This document shows positions 8,745-18,016 of a stretch of DNA of 35,981 nucleotides, piece after piece. Origin of the DNA: an uncultured Porphyromonadaceae bacterium (GTDB lineage Bacteria > Bacteroidota > Bacteroidia > Bacteroidales > Muribaculaceae); assembly GCA_947176285.1 (NCBI GenBank), contig CAMWQF010000002.1, forward strand, positions 1 through 35,981, written 5' to 3'. The notes under the pieces were generated by a model, which was not told the origin of the DNA, did not search any database, and saw only the letters and a program-made list of their open reading frames with translations. The first letter of the stretch is position 1, and every line of letters starts with the position of its first letter. Position numbers and translations under genes: made by a program.

Positions 8745-11096
8745 TTATTTCTTAGAACGTGCAGAAGAACGTTTTTTGGGTGTGGAATCCTGCTGCTCCA
8801 TCAACTTCGCCACATCTTCAAAAGTCAAAGAAACAGGATCTGTACCCTTTGGAATCTTATAATTTACTTTCTTTTTAGCCCCGGAGGGTAAATACGTGAA
8901 ATAGGGACCGAAGCGACCATTAAGAATTTCAATTTCCGGATGATCCGGGAAAGACTTGATAAACTTATTAGCCTCATCTGCCCTCTTTTTCTCAATGAGT
9001 TCTATCGCTTCCGCCTCTGTGATTGACAAAGGAGACAGATCCTTCGGTATAGAGACAAACACAGAGTCGTGGCGGATATAAGGACCGAAACGACCAACTG
9101 CAGCAAGTATCTTTTTCCCTTCATAAGAACCCACATCTCGAGGAAGTTCAAACAATTTCAATGCCTCTTCAAGAGTAAGGGTCTGCACACTCTGATCCGG
9201 TTGCAACGACGCAAAGAGAGGTTTGTCTTCATCTGTAGCTTCACCAATTTGCACTACGGGACCGAAGCGGCCTATCTTCACATATACATTTCTTCCGGTT
9301 TTGGGATCGACACCGAGGAGGCGTTCTCCCACTTTATGTTCCATCTTAAGAGTGTTGATCTTCTCAATTTCAGGATGAAAATCTCCGTAAAATTCCGACA
9401 TCTCATTCTGCCAAGGGAGTTTTCCCTCTGCAATGTCGTCGAACTTTTCTTCTATCTTAGCTGTGAAATTATAATCCAGAATATCGGGGAAATATTCTGT
9501 TAGAAAATCATTTACCACCATACCTGTGTCAGTAGGAACAAGTTTCCCTTTATCCGACCCAACAGATAGTTTTTTTGTTTTCATTGATATTTTCCCATTC
9601 TTTAGGGTAATATCCTTAAAATCTTGTGGAGTGCCTTCTTTTTCTCCACGCTTCACATATTCACGTTGCTGGATTGTGGAGATAGTCGGGGCATAAGTTG
9701 AGGGGCGTCCTATTCCAAGTTCCTCCATTTTCTTCACGAGGGAAGCTTCCGTATATCTTGGAGGAGCCTGCGTGAAGTCTTCAGTAGCAGTAATTTCTTT
9801 CGGGATCAAGTTCATTCCCACTGAAAGAGGAGGCAGTGAAGTATCCTTTCCGGCTCCTTGCTGATAAACCTGAAGGAAACCCGGAAATTTCACAACTTCT
9901 CCTTCTGCCTTGAACACACCATGGGAAGTGTCCTCTGCAGTTTTAGAGGCAGAGTCCGGAACAATGGCAATATCGACAGTAGTTTTCTCTATCTCAGCAT
10001 CAGCCATCTGCGATGCAACAGCCCTACGCCAGATAAGATCATAAAGTTTTTGTTCTTTTGCATCGCCATCTATTGTGCGGTTGCTTACATATGTGGGGCG
10101 AATAGCCTCGTGTGCTTCCTGTGCCCCTTTAGAATGAGTATGATAGTGGCGCACCTTCAGATATTCCTCACCTAAATCCTTACGTATCGCATCTGAAATG
10201 TCGCGCAGTGCCAATTCAGAAAGATTTGTGGAGTCAGTACGCATATATGTGATCTTTCCGTCTTCATATAGTTTCTGTGCTATCACCATGGTCTGGTTGA
10301 CAGAGAATCCAAGTCGTCGAGAGGCTTCTTGCTGAAGGGTAGAAGTAGTGAAAGGAGGATAAGGCTGACGCTTTCCGGGCCTGACATTGACTTCGTCAAT
10401 TCTAAAATAGGCATCATGACACTCACTCAAGACATCCATTGCATCTTGCTCATCGGAGCATCTGCGAGAGAGATCTGCTTTTAGTCCGGCGTCGCTTCCG
10501 GGAAGTTCAAACATGCCCGAGACGCGGAAATATGATTCCGGGACGAACGCCGCAATTTCTTTCTCACGCTCACAAAGGAGACGCACTGCTACGCTTTGCA
10601 CTCGCCCAGCCGAAAGGGATGGCTTAATTTTCTTCCATAGCACAGGACTCAATTCAAACCCGACAATTCTATCGAGAACTCTACGTGCCTGCTGGGCATT
10701 TACTCTATCAATGTCAATATCGCGAGGATTGGCAATGGCATTAAGGATTGCAGGCTTGGTTATCTCATGAAAAACGATTCTTTTTGTATTTGACGGATTC
10801 AATCCAAGCACTTCATAAAGATGCCATGCTATGGCCTCACCCTCCCGGTCTTCATCGGATGCGAGCCATACCATATCGGCTTTCTTGGCTGCCTCCTTTA
10901 ATTTCCGAACAGTATCTTTTTTATCAACGGGAATTTCATATTCCGGCTGAAAATTATTGTCGAAATCTATAGAAATCCCTTTCTTCTTAAGATCTCGGAT
11001 ATGACCATAGGAAGAAAGCACAGTATATCCCTTACCAAGGAATTTTTCAATGGTTTTAGCTTTTGCAGGCGACTCTACTATTACAAGATTATTCAT
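8745..11096 (-). CDS. topA: DNA topoisomerase I
   Basis: 783 aa; TOPRIM domain (NNLVIVESPAKAKTIEKFLG, DEDREGEAIAWHL), SAGRVQSVAVRLLCEREKEI, active-site ITYMRTDSTNLS, C-terminal repeated ..GRFGPYI.. segments. Confidence 0.97.
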   Translation of the reverse strand: MNNLVIVESPAKAKTIEKFLGKGYTVLSSYGHIRDLKKKGISIDFDNNFQPEYEIPVDKKDTVRKLKEAAKKADMVWLASDEDREGEAIAWHLYEVLGLNPSNTKRIVFHEITKPAILNAIANPRDIDIDRVNAQQARRVLDRIVGFELSPVLWKKIKPSLSAGRVQSVAVRLLCEREKEIAAFVPESYFRVSGMFELPGSDAGLKADLSRRCSDEQDAMDVLSECHDAYFRIDEVNVRPGKRQPYPPFTTSTLQQEASRRLGFSVNQTMVIAQKLYEDGKITYMRTDSTNLSELALRDISDAIRKDLGEEYLKVRHYHTHSKGAQEAHEAIRPTYVSNRTIDGDAKEQKLYDLIWRRAVASQMADAEIEKTTVDIAIVPDSASKTAEDTSHGVFKAEGEVVKFPGFLQVYQQGAGKDTSLPPLSVGMNLIPKEITATEDFTQAPPRYTEASLVKKMEELGIGRPSTYAPTISTIQQREYVKRGEKEGTPQDFKDITLKNGKISMKTKKLSVGSDKGKLVPTDTGMVVNDFLTEYFPDILDYNFTAKIEEKFDDIAEGKLPWQNEMSEFYGDFHPEIEKINTLKMEHKVGERLLGVDPKTGRNVYVKIGRFGPVVQIGEATDEDKPLFASLQPDQSVQTLTLEEALKLFELPRDVGSYEGKKILAAVGRFGPYIRHDSVFVSIPKDLSPLSITEAEAIELIEKKRADEANKFIKSFPDHPEIEILNGRFGPYFTYLPSGAKKKVNYKIPKGTDPVSLTFEDVAKLMEQQDSTPKKRSSARSKK

Positions 11097-11127
11097 AAGC
11101 TACTAATAATCAGGCTTTCAAATCAAT

Positions 11128-11153
11128 CATATAGCGCAAAATACGCTTATATG
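11128..11153 (-). promoter_or_regulatory. Hairpin in the predicted topA 5' leader
   Basis: CATATAGCG-CAAAATA-CGC(T)TATATG: 9 bp with one bulged nucleotide, between the topA start and its predicted promoter. Confidence 0.35.
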
Positions 11154-11168
11154 GCTATTTTGGTGACG

Positions 11169-11199
11169 CAAAATTAATACTTTTATTTTACAAACACAA
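11169..11199 (-). promoter_or_regulatory. Predicted Bacteroidetes-type promoter for topA
   Basis: Minus strand: TTG, 20 nt, TAATTTTG (-7 consensus TAnnTTTG at 11176-11169). Confidence 0.5.
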
Positions 11200-11343
11200 T
11201 ATTAAGGTGTAATGTTTTTAGGAAAAAACATATTCTTAATCGTTATATATGTGTAGGGCTATCCAAGTTTTCCTTGGTGGCTTCGTTTTTGTCGCTATCA
11301 TCGCATAACACAAAACAACTACAAAACCTAAATTATGCACTAT

Positions 11344-11358
11344 GCATTATGAATTATG
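11344..11358 (+). repeat. Copy of 15-nt intergenic motif GCATTATGAATTATG, 12 nt upstream of the acyl-CoA synthetase ATG
   Basis: Context: AATTATGCACTAT GCATTATGAATTATG CATTAAATTAAA ATG. Confidence 0.8.
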
Positions 11359-11370
11359 CATTAAATTAAA

Positions 11371-13242
11371 ATGGCAAATAAACTTGTAGAAATGATTCGC
11401 CGACAGGCGGAAAAATATGGTGATCGAGAAGCCTACCGCTATTGCTGGCGAAAGGCTGGAGAATGGCTTCCAACAAGTTGGGAGGAATTCCGCGTTCAGA
11501 TTGACGTTGCTGCGCGCGCCCTCGCACGCCTTGGAGTAAAGGAAAAAGATACCATCGCAATCTGTTCGAACAACACCCCCCAGATTTTGATTACTGAGTA
11601 TGCAGGATTCCGCAACCGCGTTGCCACTATTCCACTCTATTCCAGCAGCAGCCAGGCACAATATGACTTTATAGTCAATAATGGACAACCTCGAATACTC
11701 TTTGTTGGGGAAAAGCATCAATACCCTCTTGCTTATAATTACTGGAAGAAACATCCCGATCAGATCGACAAGATAGTTATCTTCAAGAAAGAGGGATTTG
11801 ACATCAATCCAGATGATTCAGTCTCTATTGTCTGGGAAGACTTCATGAAGATTGGGATAGAAGCAGATGAAGATATCCGCATACTGATAGAGCAAAGATC
11901 AGAACGAGGGATTCCGGAAGATATCGCTACTCTAATATACACATCAGGCACAACGGGCGAGCCTAAAGGTGTTTGCCTCAGCCATGCCAACTATGACGCG
12001 GCTATGGAGGCTCATCTTAAGTTCCTTATCAATGTCACCGACAAAGACCTTTCGATGGCATTTCTGCCAATGAGCCATATCCTGGAGAAGGCATGGTGTT
12101 TCTTCTGTCTCACAAAGGGAATCAGAATTGCCATAAATGAAGATCCACGTATCATACAGGATACTCTGCCACAAGTGAAGCCAAATCTCATGACGTGCGT
12201 ACCACGATTCTGGGAAAAGGTATATGCCGGAGTAAAAGAAAAAATCTCAAAGATGAGCAAGGTGCAGCAGGCTATGGTTGGTCGTGCAATCCGAGTAGGT
12301 TATCGAAGGAATCTCGGATTTAAAAGAGAAGGGAAACCTGTGCCATCTTGGCTTGAGAAAGAATATAGATTCTGGGATAAGAGAGTGTTCTCTAAAGTAA
12401 AAAACACAATTGGACTCCCGGATCCGAAAATGTTCCCGACTGCCGGAGCCCCATTAAGCCCGAAAATCACAGAGTTTATGCAATCTATTGGCATCAACGT
12501 TATAATTGGCTATGGCCTTAGTGAAACCACAGCGACAGTATCTGCTTTCCCTCTAAAAGACTTCGAAATCGGGACTGTTGGCAAACCGCTACCAATGGTC
12601 AAGGTAAAGATTGACAAAGAGGGTGAGATCCTTGTCAAAGGAGCAACCGTGACAGCAGGATATTACAACAATCCGGATGCTAATGCTAAGGCTTTCACTG
12701 ATGATGGATGGTTCCGCACCGGTGATGCCGGATATTTCACAGAATCGGGAGCACTGGTATTAACTGAGCGTGTAAAAGATCTATTCAAGACGTCTAATGG
12801 CAAATATATAGCCCCGCAGCTATTGGAAAGCCGTCTGGCTGAAAACAAATTTATCGATGAGGTCGCTGTCATAGGAGACGAACGGAAATATGTCACTGCA
12901 TTGGTGGTGCCTAATCTCTCGCAACTTCTTGCTTGGGCTGCTTCAAAGAAACTTGACACTGAAAATGTAGAGGAACTTTTGAAAAATACAGTCGTGATTG
13001 ACATGATAATGGGTGAAATCAATGAACTTCAGAAAGATCTCGCTTCCTATGAACAGATAAAGAAAATCACATTGCTTCCAAATCATTTCTCAATCACTCA
13101 TGGGGAAGTCACCAACACCATGAAGGTTCGCCGTCCGGTAGTAGCAAAGAGATATTCCAAGGAGATTGAAGCGATGTATGACGGGCCCAAAGATGGAGAG
13201 ACTCCTTTGATTCCTGAATACATTGAAACCAAACACGACTAA
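11371..13242 (+). CDS. AMP-dependent long-chain fatty acid--CoA ligase family protein
   Basis: 623 aa; IATLIYTSGTTGEPKGVCLSHANY, GYGLSETTATVSAFP, GWFRTGDAGYFTESGALVLTERVKDLFKTSNGKYIAPQLLE. Confidence 0.93.
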   Translation: MANKLVEMIRRQAEKYGDREAYRYCWRKAGEWLPTSWEEFRVQIDVAARALARLGVKEKDTIAICSNNTPQILITEYAGFRNRVATIPLYSSSSQAQYDFIVNNGQPRILFVGEKHQYPLAYNYWKKHPDQIDKIVIFKKEGFDINPDDSVSIVWEDFMKIGIEADEDIRILIEQRSERGIPEDIATLIYTSGTTGEPKGVCLSHANYDAAMEAHLKFLINVTDKDLSMAFLPMSHILEKAWCFFCLTKGIRIAINEDPRIIQDTLPQVKPNLMTCVPRFWEKVYAGVKEKISKMSKVQQAMVGRAIRVGYRRNLGFKREGKPVPSWLEKEYRFWDKRVFSKVKNTIGLPDPKMFPTAGAPLSPKITEFMQSIGINVIIGYGLSETTATVSAFPLKDFEIGTVGKPLPMVKVKIDKEGEILVKGATVTAGYYNNPDANAKAFTDDGWFRTGDAGYFTESGALVLTERVKDLFKTSNGKYIAPQLLESRLAENKFIDEVAVIGDERKYVTALVVPNLSQLLAWAASKKLDTENVEELLKNTVVIDMIMGEINELQKDLASYEQIKKITLLPNHFSITHGEVTNTMKVRRPVVAKRYSKEIEAMYDGPKDGETPLIPEYIETKHD

Positions 13243-13274
13243 GTTTGTTTCTCTATCAGAACATTATGCATTGT

Positions 13275-13289
13275 GCATTATGAATTATG
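13275..13289 (+). repeat. Copy of 15-nt intergenic motif GCATTATGAATTATG, 13 nt upstream of the obgE ATG
   Basis: Context: CATTATGCATTGT GCATTATGAATTATG AGTAAAGAATACA ATG. Confidence 0.8.
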
Positions 13290-13302
13290 AGTAAAGAATA
13301 CA

Positions 13303-14514
13303 ATGGCTGAATCAAATTTTATAGATTACGTAAAAATATTATGCCGCAGTGGAAAGGGTGGCGCCGGAAGCCGGCACTACCACAGAGCAAAATATATTCC
13401 GAAAGGTGGTCCTGACGGAGGTGACGGAGGACGAGGTGGACACATCATCCTTCGGGGCAACCGGCATAAATGGACACTTCTTGACCTGAGATATCAACGT
13501 CATATATTTGCTACAGATGGACAAAGCGGCGGTGAAAACCGATCTACCGGCAAAGATGGAGAAGATCGCATCATTGAGGTTCCGGTTGGCACTACTGTAT
13601 TTGATGCCGATACCGGTCAATATCTTTGCGAGATAACTCAAGACGGAGAGGAAATCAAACTGCTTCGCGGTGGAAAAGGGGGACGAGGAAATGTACATTT
13701 TGCCACTTCAACCAATCGTGCTCCCCGCTATGCACAGCCCGGGCAACCGGCTATTGAAAAGGCTGTGGTGCTCGAATTGAAACTGCTTGGGGATGTCGGT
13801 CTTGTAGGATTCCCCAATGCCGGAAAGTCTACATTGCTTTCTTCCATCTCCGCTGCAAAACCGAAAATTGCCGACTATCCATTCACTACAATGGAACCAA
13901 GCCTTGGCATTGTGAGTTACAGGAATGGCCAAAGTTTCGTGATGGCTGATATTCCTGGTATAATTGAAGGTGCAAGTGAGGGCAAAGGCCTTGGACTTCG
14001 TTTCCTGCGCCACATTGAGCGAAATGCAGTATTACTGTTTATGATTCCTGCTGACTCATCTGACATTAAGAAAGACTACGAAATTCTGCTCAACGAGTTA
14101 AGGCAATTCAATCCCGAACTGATGGACAAGAGTCGTGTGCTCGCTATCTCTAAGTGTGATATGCTTGATGAGGAAATGATGGAGGAGATGAAAAAGGAAC
14201 TCCCCGATGGTATCCCAACTGTGTTCATTTCTGCGGTCACCGGTTTCGGCCTAACCGAATTAAAAGACTTGCTTTGGCGTGAAATTAACTCAGAAGATAA
14301 TCTGGCTGCCTCAACTATCACCCATCGCAACCTTGACCGCCACCACCGAGTGGAAGAGGAAGACGAATTTATCTTCCATCAGGATGACAATGAAGAAGAA
14401 GATTGGATGCCCGAGACCGACGAGGAATGGGAAGACGAATTCTGGGACGAGGAGCAGTCTGTCAACGACGAGGATGCCTCATGGCGCGGCGCAAAAAAAG
14501 GCACCGGCAAATAG
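13303..14514 (+). CDS. obgE: Obg/CgtA GTPase with a highly acidic C-terminal tail
   Basis: 403 aa; Gly-rich Obg fold ([20 protein letters not shown]), [57 protein letters not shown]. Confidence 0.97.
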   Translation: MAESNFIDYVKILCRSGKGGAGSRHYHRAKYIPKGGPDGGDGGRGGHIILRGNRHKWTLLDLRYQRHIFATDGQSGGENRSTGKDGEDRIIEVPVGTTVFDADTGQYLCEITQDGEEIKLLRGGKGGRGNVHFATSTNRAPRYAQPGQPAIEKAVVLELKLLGDVGLVGFPNAGKSTLLSSISAAKPKIADYPFTTMEPSLGIVSYRNGQSFVMADIPGIIEGASEGKGLGLRFLRHIERNAVLLFMIPADSSDIKKDYEILLNELRQFNPELMDKSRVLAISKCDMLDEEMMEEMKKELPDGIPTVFISAVTGFGLTELKDLLWREINSEDNLAASTITHRNLDRHHRVEEEDEFIFHQDDNEEEDWMPETDEEWEDEFWDEEQSVNDEDASWRGAKKGTGK

Positions 14515-14593
14515 GCAAAAGAGTTTTGATGATAAACTTACCAATTACATGGCAGGGCTGTACGGATCGTACGCCTACGACAACACAATAATC

Positions 14594-15445
14594 ATGGATA
14601 AAAGACCATTATTACAATTAGATATTGAAGGGATTCTCAAAAAGAGAATCCCTTTGCGTAAGCAGAAGTTCATCCCCGGATTCCTTTATAATGCACTCGC
14701 GCGCCTCATTCATCAGGATGAACTCAACGAGATATTGCGTATCAGTTATCCGTCACAGGGTAGCGAGTTTTCAAGGAAAGTCCTGAAACATCTTAACATT
14801 GAAGTGAAATTAGAAGGGGCTGAGAATCTTCCTACACCGGATCACCGTGTAGTATTCGCGTCTAATCATCCGTTGGGCGGTCTTGACGGCATCGCCCTTA
14901 TAGCGGTATTGGGACAACGTTACGGTGATGAGAACATCAGTTTTCTAGTAAATGATCTACTGATGAATGTGGAGCCACTTAGTAACGTATTTCTTCCGAT
15001 CAACAAGTACGGAAGTCAAGCCAGAGCGGCTGCAGAGGCAATTAACTCGGCATATGCTTCCGACCGACAAATCGTTATTTTCCCGGCAGGATTAGTTTCA
15101 AGACTTCATCCCGGAGGTGAGGTATACGACTTGAAATGGCAGAAAGCATTTGTTCAGAAAGCAATTGAGAATGACCGCGACATCGTTCCTATAAGGTTTG
15201 TGGCACTAAATAGAAAACGTTTTTATCGTCTCGCGAAATGGAGGAAGAAACTGGGCATCAAAGTTAATATCGAGCAAGCAACGCTCCCCGCCGAACTTTG
15301 TGCCTCACGTGGCAAGCGATTCCGCATCATCATAGGAAAGCCCATAAGCGTCTCCGAACTGAAGAATTCCGGAAAATCCTTTCCACTACTTGCTGAAAAA
15401 ATCCACGACTTGATCTACACACTCCACATACCGGAAAAAATATAA
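14594..15445 (+). CDS. PlsC-like glycerol/lysolipid acyltransferase
   Basis: SNHPLGGLDGIALIAVLGQRYGDENISFLVND (variant of the HX4D block), FPAGLVSRLHPGGEVYDLKW, DIVPIRFVALNRKRFYRL. Start set to ATG 14594 (14549 also possible); the upstream extension of the 14279 ORF overlaps obgE out of frame. Confidence 0.82.
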   Translation: MDKRPLLQLDIEGILKKRIPLRKQKFIPGFLYNALARLIHQDELNEILRISYPSQGSEFSRKVLKHLNIEVKLEGAENLPTPDHRVVFASNHPLGGLDGIALIAVLGQRYGDENISFLVNDLLMNVEPLSNVFLPINKYGSQARAAAEAINSAYASDRQIVIFPAGLVSRLHPGGEVYDLKWQKAFVQKAIENDRDIVPIRFVALNRKRFYRLAKWRKKLGIKVNIEQATLPAELCASRGKRFRIIIGKPISVSELKNSGKSFPLLAEKIHDLIYTLHIPEKI

Positions 15446-15579
15446 CCCGAGATGAGACTCTAAAAGACGGATAGCATTGCAAACTATAATTTTAATTTCA
15501 CATTTTCAAACAAAGCCTAAAAAATATGGCAAAAAACAACTATAAAAAGAATTTTTAACTGGTCATACGCCATTAAAAT

Positions 15580-15610
15580 TTTGAACTTTACAAAAAATAA
15601 ACTATCTTTG
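15580..15610 (+). promoter_or_regulatory. Bacteroidetes-type promoter upstream of the secreted-protein operon
   Basis: TTTG at 15580-15583, 19-nt spacer, TATCTTTG at 15603-15610; about 60 nt upstream of ATG 15671. Confidence 0.7.
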
Positions 15611-15670
15611 CACAAAAATTGCAAATCAATCTATTATCAGCATCTATAGCTGACGAAGTTTCTACATCGT

Positions 15671-17998
15671 ATGAAAAAAATTAACCTAATCATTTGTGCA
15701 TTGGGCATCTCCCTCTTTGGCTTTGCCAATCGTTTAGACCTAAGATCTCTTTCAGAATTAAGGCAAGAAGTAATTAAAAATAAAAGCAACGCCTCAGCAA
15801 AAGTGAAAAAGATCATTGGGAACCAATCCACTTCAAACAATCCAACATCCGTAGCATTCATCACAATAGCCGACAATCATACCGCATCAGAACTTGAAGA
15901 TGCGGGAATAAACGTATTGAATGTAAAAGGGAATATCGCAATAGTAGAAGTTGCACTTGCTGAAGCTGAGGCCATTTCTTCCCTCGATGCAGTAAAGGCG
16001 ATGTCGCTTCAGAAAAAATTATTCCCGTCTATGGACCTTGCAAGGGAAGCCTCGGGTGTAGACTATATACATCAAGGGAACCAAGAAAAAGGTCTTTGGG
16101 TTCCATACACTGGGGCCGGAGTCATCACTGCAATAGTAGATCAAGGAATTGACGCTCACCATATCAACTTCCGTCTTCCCGACAACAGTTCACGCATAGG
16201 ATATCTCGCACATCTTCGCTACAATGCAGCAGGAACCGGGATTGCTGAAACACATTACAATGAAACAAACATTGCAGACTTTACCACTGATGATCCCTAC
16301 AGTTTTCATGGCACCCATACACTTGGAATCCTCGCGGGCGGCTATAATGGGCCTGTAAGCGTAGGACGACCCGGAGGGCAAATGCGCCCCGGAGACTATA
16401 TCACAGAAAACTGTAAATACTATGGGGCAGCCCCTGGTTCGAATATAGCCGTTTCTTGCGGTGATCTCGCCGACGGCTTCATTGCGCTTGGTTTGGATTA
16501 TATCCTTGGATATTCAGAATATCTCAACCGCCCGATTGTATACAGTCTTTCTCTCGGAAGCAGTGTTGGTCCGCACGATCCCAGATCTCAAATGTCTCAA
16601 TTCCTCGACGAAATAGGCAAGCATGGCATCGTCTGTATATCCGCTGGCAATGAAGGGGATTTGAAATTAGTAGTGAAGAAAACTCTTACTGAAGATGAAT
16701 CTTCATTTAAGACAATGATTCATCCTTATTTTTATACATATGACCCGGAAGAGCCCGGAAGTTCTACAATTCGCTATGGGGCAGTGTCGATCTATTCCAA
16801 CGATGAGACTCCGTTCAAACTTCAGGCGGTGATCTACAACAAGAAAAGAGGATACCGTCCGGCTTTAAGAATGCCGGTAGTAGGAGACAATATAGGCACT
16901 TACTATGCTTCATCTTCCGACTACCAGATGGATGCTTCCGACATCATAGGAGACGCAACGTTAAAGAAGGCTTTTGATGGCTACATCGGGGTAGGAGGAA
17001 AAATCGATGAGCAGACAGGTCGCTATTATGGAATGGTGGATTATTACACTATCAACAACATTGTTTCTAACCTTGAAGATGATTATGTGCTAGGATTTGA
17101 AGTGGAAGGAGTGCCGGGGCAAACTATCGAATGCTACTGCGACGGACAAAACACTTGGCTTGAAAGTTATGGCCAGGAAGGATTCTCGGATGGATCAATG
17201 GATGGCACAATCTCTGACCTTGCAGTTGGCCACAACCTTCTTGTAGTAGGATCTTACAATACTCGCCAGTATTGGACTTGCCTTGATGGAGGGACATCCG
17301 GATATCCAGAGGAAGCCTTTACACCCGGTGGGATAAGCGGTTTTTCTTCTTTCGGAACTCTTTCCGATGGAAGAGAACTCCCCCATGTATGCGCACCGGG
17401 AGCCGCTATTATCTCATCTGTCAGTTGGCCATATGCAAAACAAACAGCCGAAGAATATGGCGAAGGCTATCTCGACTATATGTGTCAGGCAAAACTTGTG
17501 GAAAATGAACGTACAAATTATTGGAAACAGGAAGTTGGGACATCAATGTCAACTCCGTTTGTAGCCGGATCTATCGCACTTTGGCTTGAGGCAAATCCGG
17601 ATCTGACTATCGATGATGTGAAAGAAATCATTGCCAAGACTTCAGTTAGAGACGAACAGGTGGAGTCTACGTTAGAGCGGACCAGATGGGGTGCCGGCAA
17701 GTTTGATGCTCTTGCCGGGCTTAAAGAAGCTATCCGCATGTCGTCAGAAGTTAAGGGTATCGATGCAGAACTGCGCAACGACCGCCTGATCTTATCAAAA
17801 GAAGGAGACCGCACATATAAATTATTCGTCGGTGGATCTGAAAGAATTGAAACTAAAGTCTTTACTACCGACGGACGCATAGTATTCAGCGATCTTACAA
17901 TCGGCGACGAAGCGACAGTAGACCTTTCAACTCTAATGCCCGGTATCTACCTGATAAATGCCAACGGACGTCACTCCCAAAAAATAACATTGAAATAA
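15671..17998 (+). CDS. Secreted S8 (subtilisin-like) serine peptidase with C-terminal sorting-like domain
   Basis: 775 aa; signal peptide; Asp block ITAIVDQGIDAHHINF, His block SFHGTHTLGILAGG, oxyanion Asn CISAGNEG, Ser block GTSMSTPFVAGSIALWL; C-term VFTTDGRIV...LMPGIYLINANGRHSQKITLK. Confidence 0.9.
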   Translation: MKKINLIICALGISLFGFANRLDLRSLSELRQEVIKNKSNASAKVKKIIGNQSTSNNPTSVAFITIADNHTASELEDAGINVLNVKGNIAIVEVALAEAEAISSLDAVKAMSLQKKLFPSMDLAREASGVDYIHQGNQEKGLWVPYTGAGVITAIVDQGIDAHHINFRLPDNSSRIGYLAHLRYNAAGTGIAETHYNETNIADFTTDDPYSFHGTHTLGILAGGYNGPVSVGRPGGQMRPGDYITENCKYYGAAPGSNIAVSCGDLADGFIALGLDYILGYSEYLNRPIVYSLSLGSSVGPHDPRSQMSQFLDEIGKHGIVCISAGNEGDLKLVVKKTLTEDESSFKTMIHPYFYTYDPEEPGSSTIRYGAVSIYSNDETPFKLQAVIYNKKRGYRPALRMPVVGDNIGTYYASSSDYQMDASDIIGDATLKKAFDGYIGVGGKIDEQTGRYYGMVDYYTINNIVSNLEDDYVLGFEVEGVPGQTIECYCDGQNTWLESYGQEGFSDGSMDGTISDLAVGHNLLVVGSYNTRQYWTCLDGGTSGYPEEAFTPGGISGFSSFGTLSDGRELPHVCAPGAAIISSVSWPYAKQTAEEYGEGYLDYMCQAKLVENERTNYWKQEVGTSMSTPFVAGSIALWLEANPDLTIDDVKEIIAKTSVRDEQVESTLERTRWGAGKFDALAGLKEAIRMSSEVKGIDAELRNDRLILSKEGDRTYKLFVGGSERIETKVFTTDGRIVFSDLTIGDEATVDLSTLMPGIYLINANGRHSQKITLK

Positions 17999-18016
17999 AC
18001 TATACATTAATTAGAC

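Noticed and set aside
14279-14593. N-terminal extension of the PlsC-like ORF overlapping obgE
   Set aside because: The extension ([15 protein letters not shown]..) is the out-of-frame reading of the obgE acidic tail; the acyltransferase homology begins after MDKRPLLQLDIEG at 14594.
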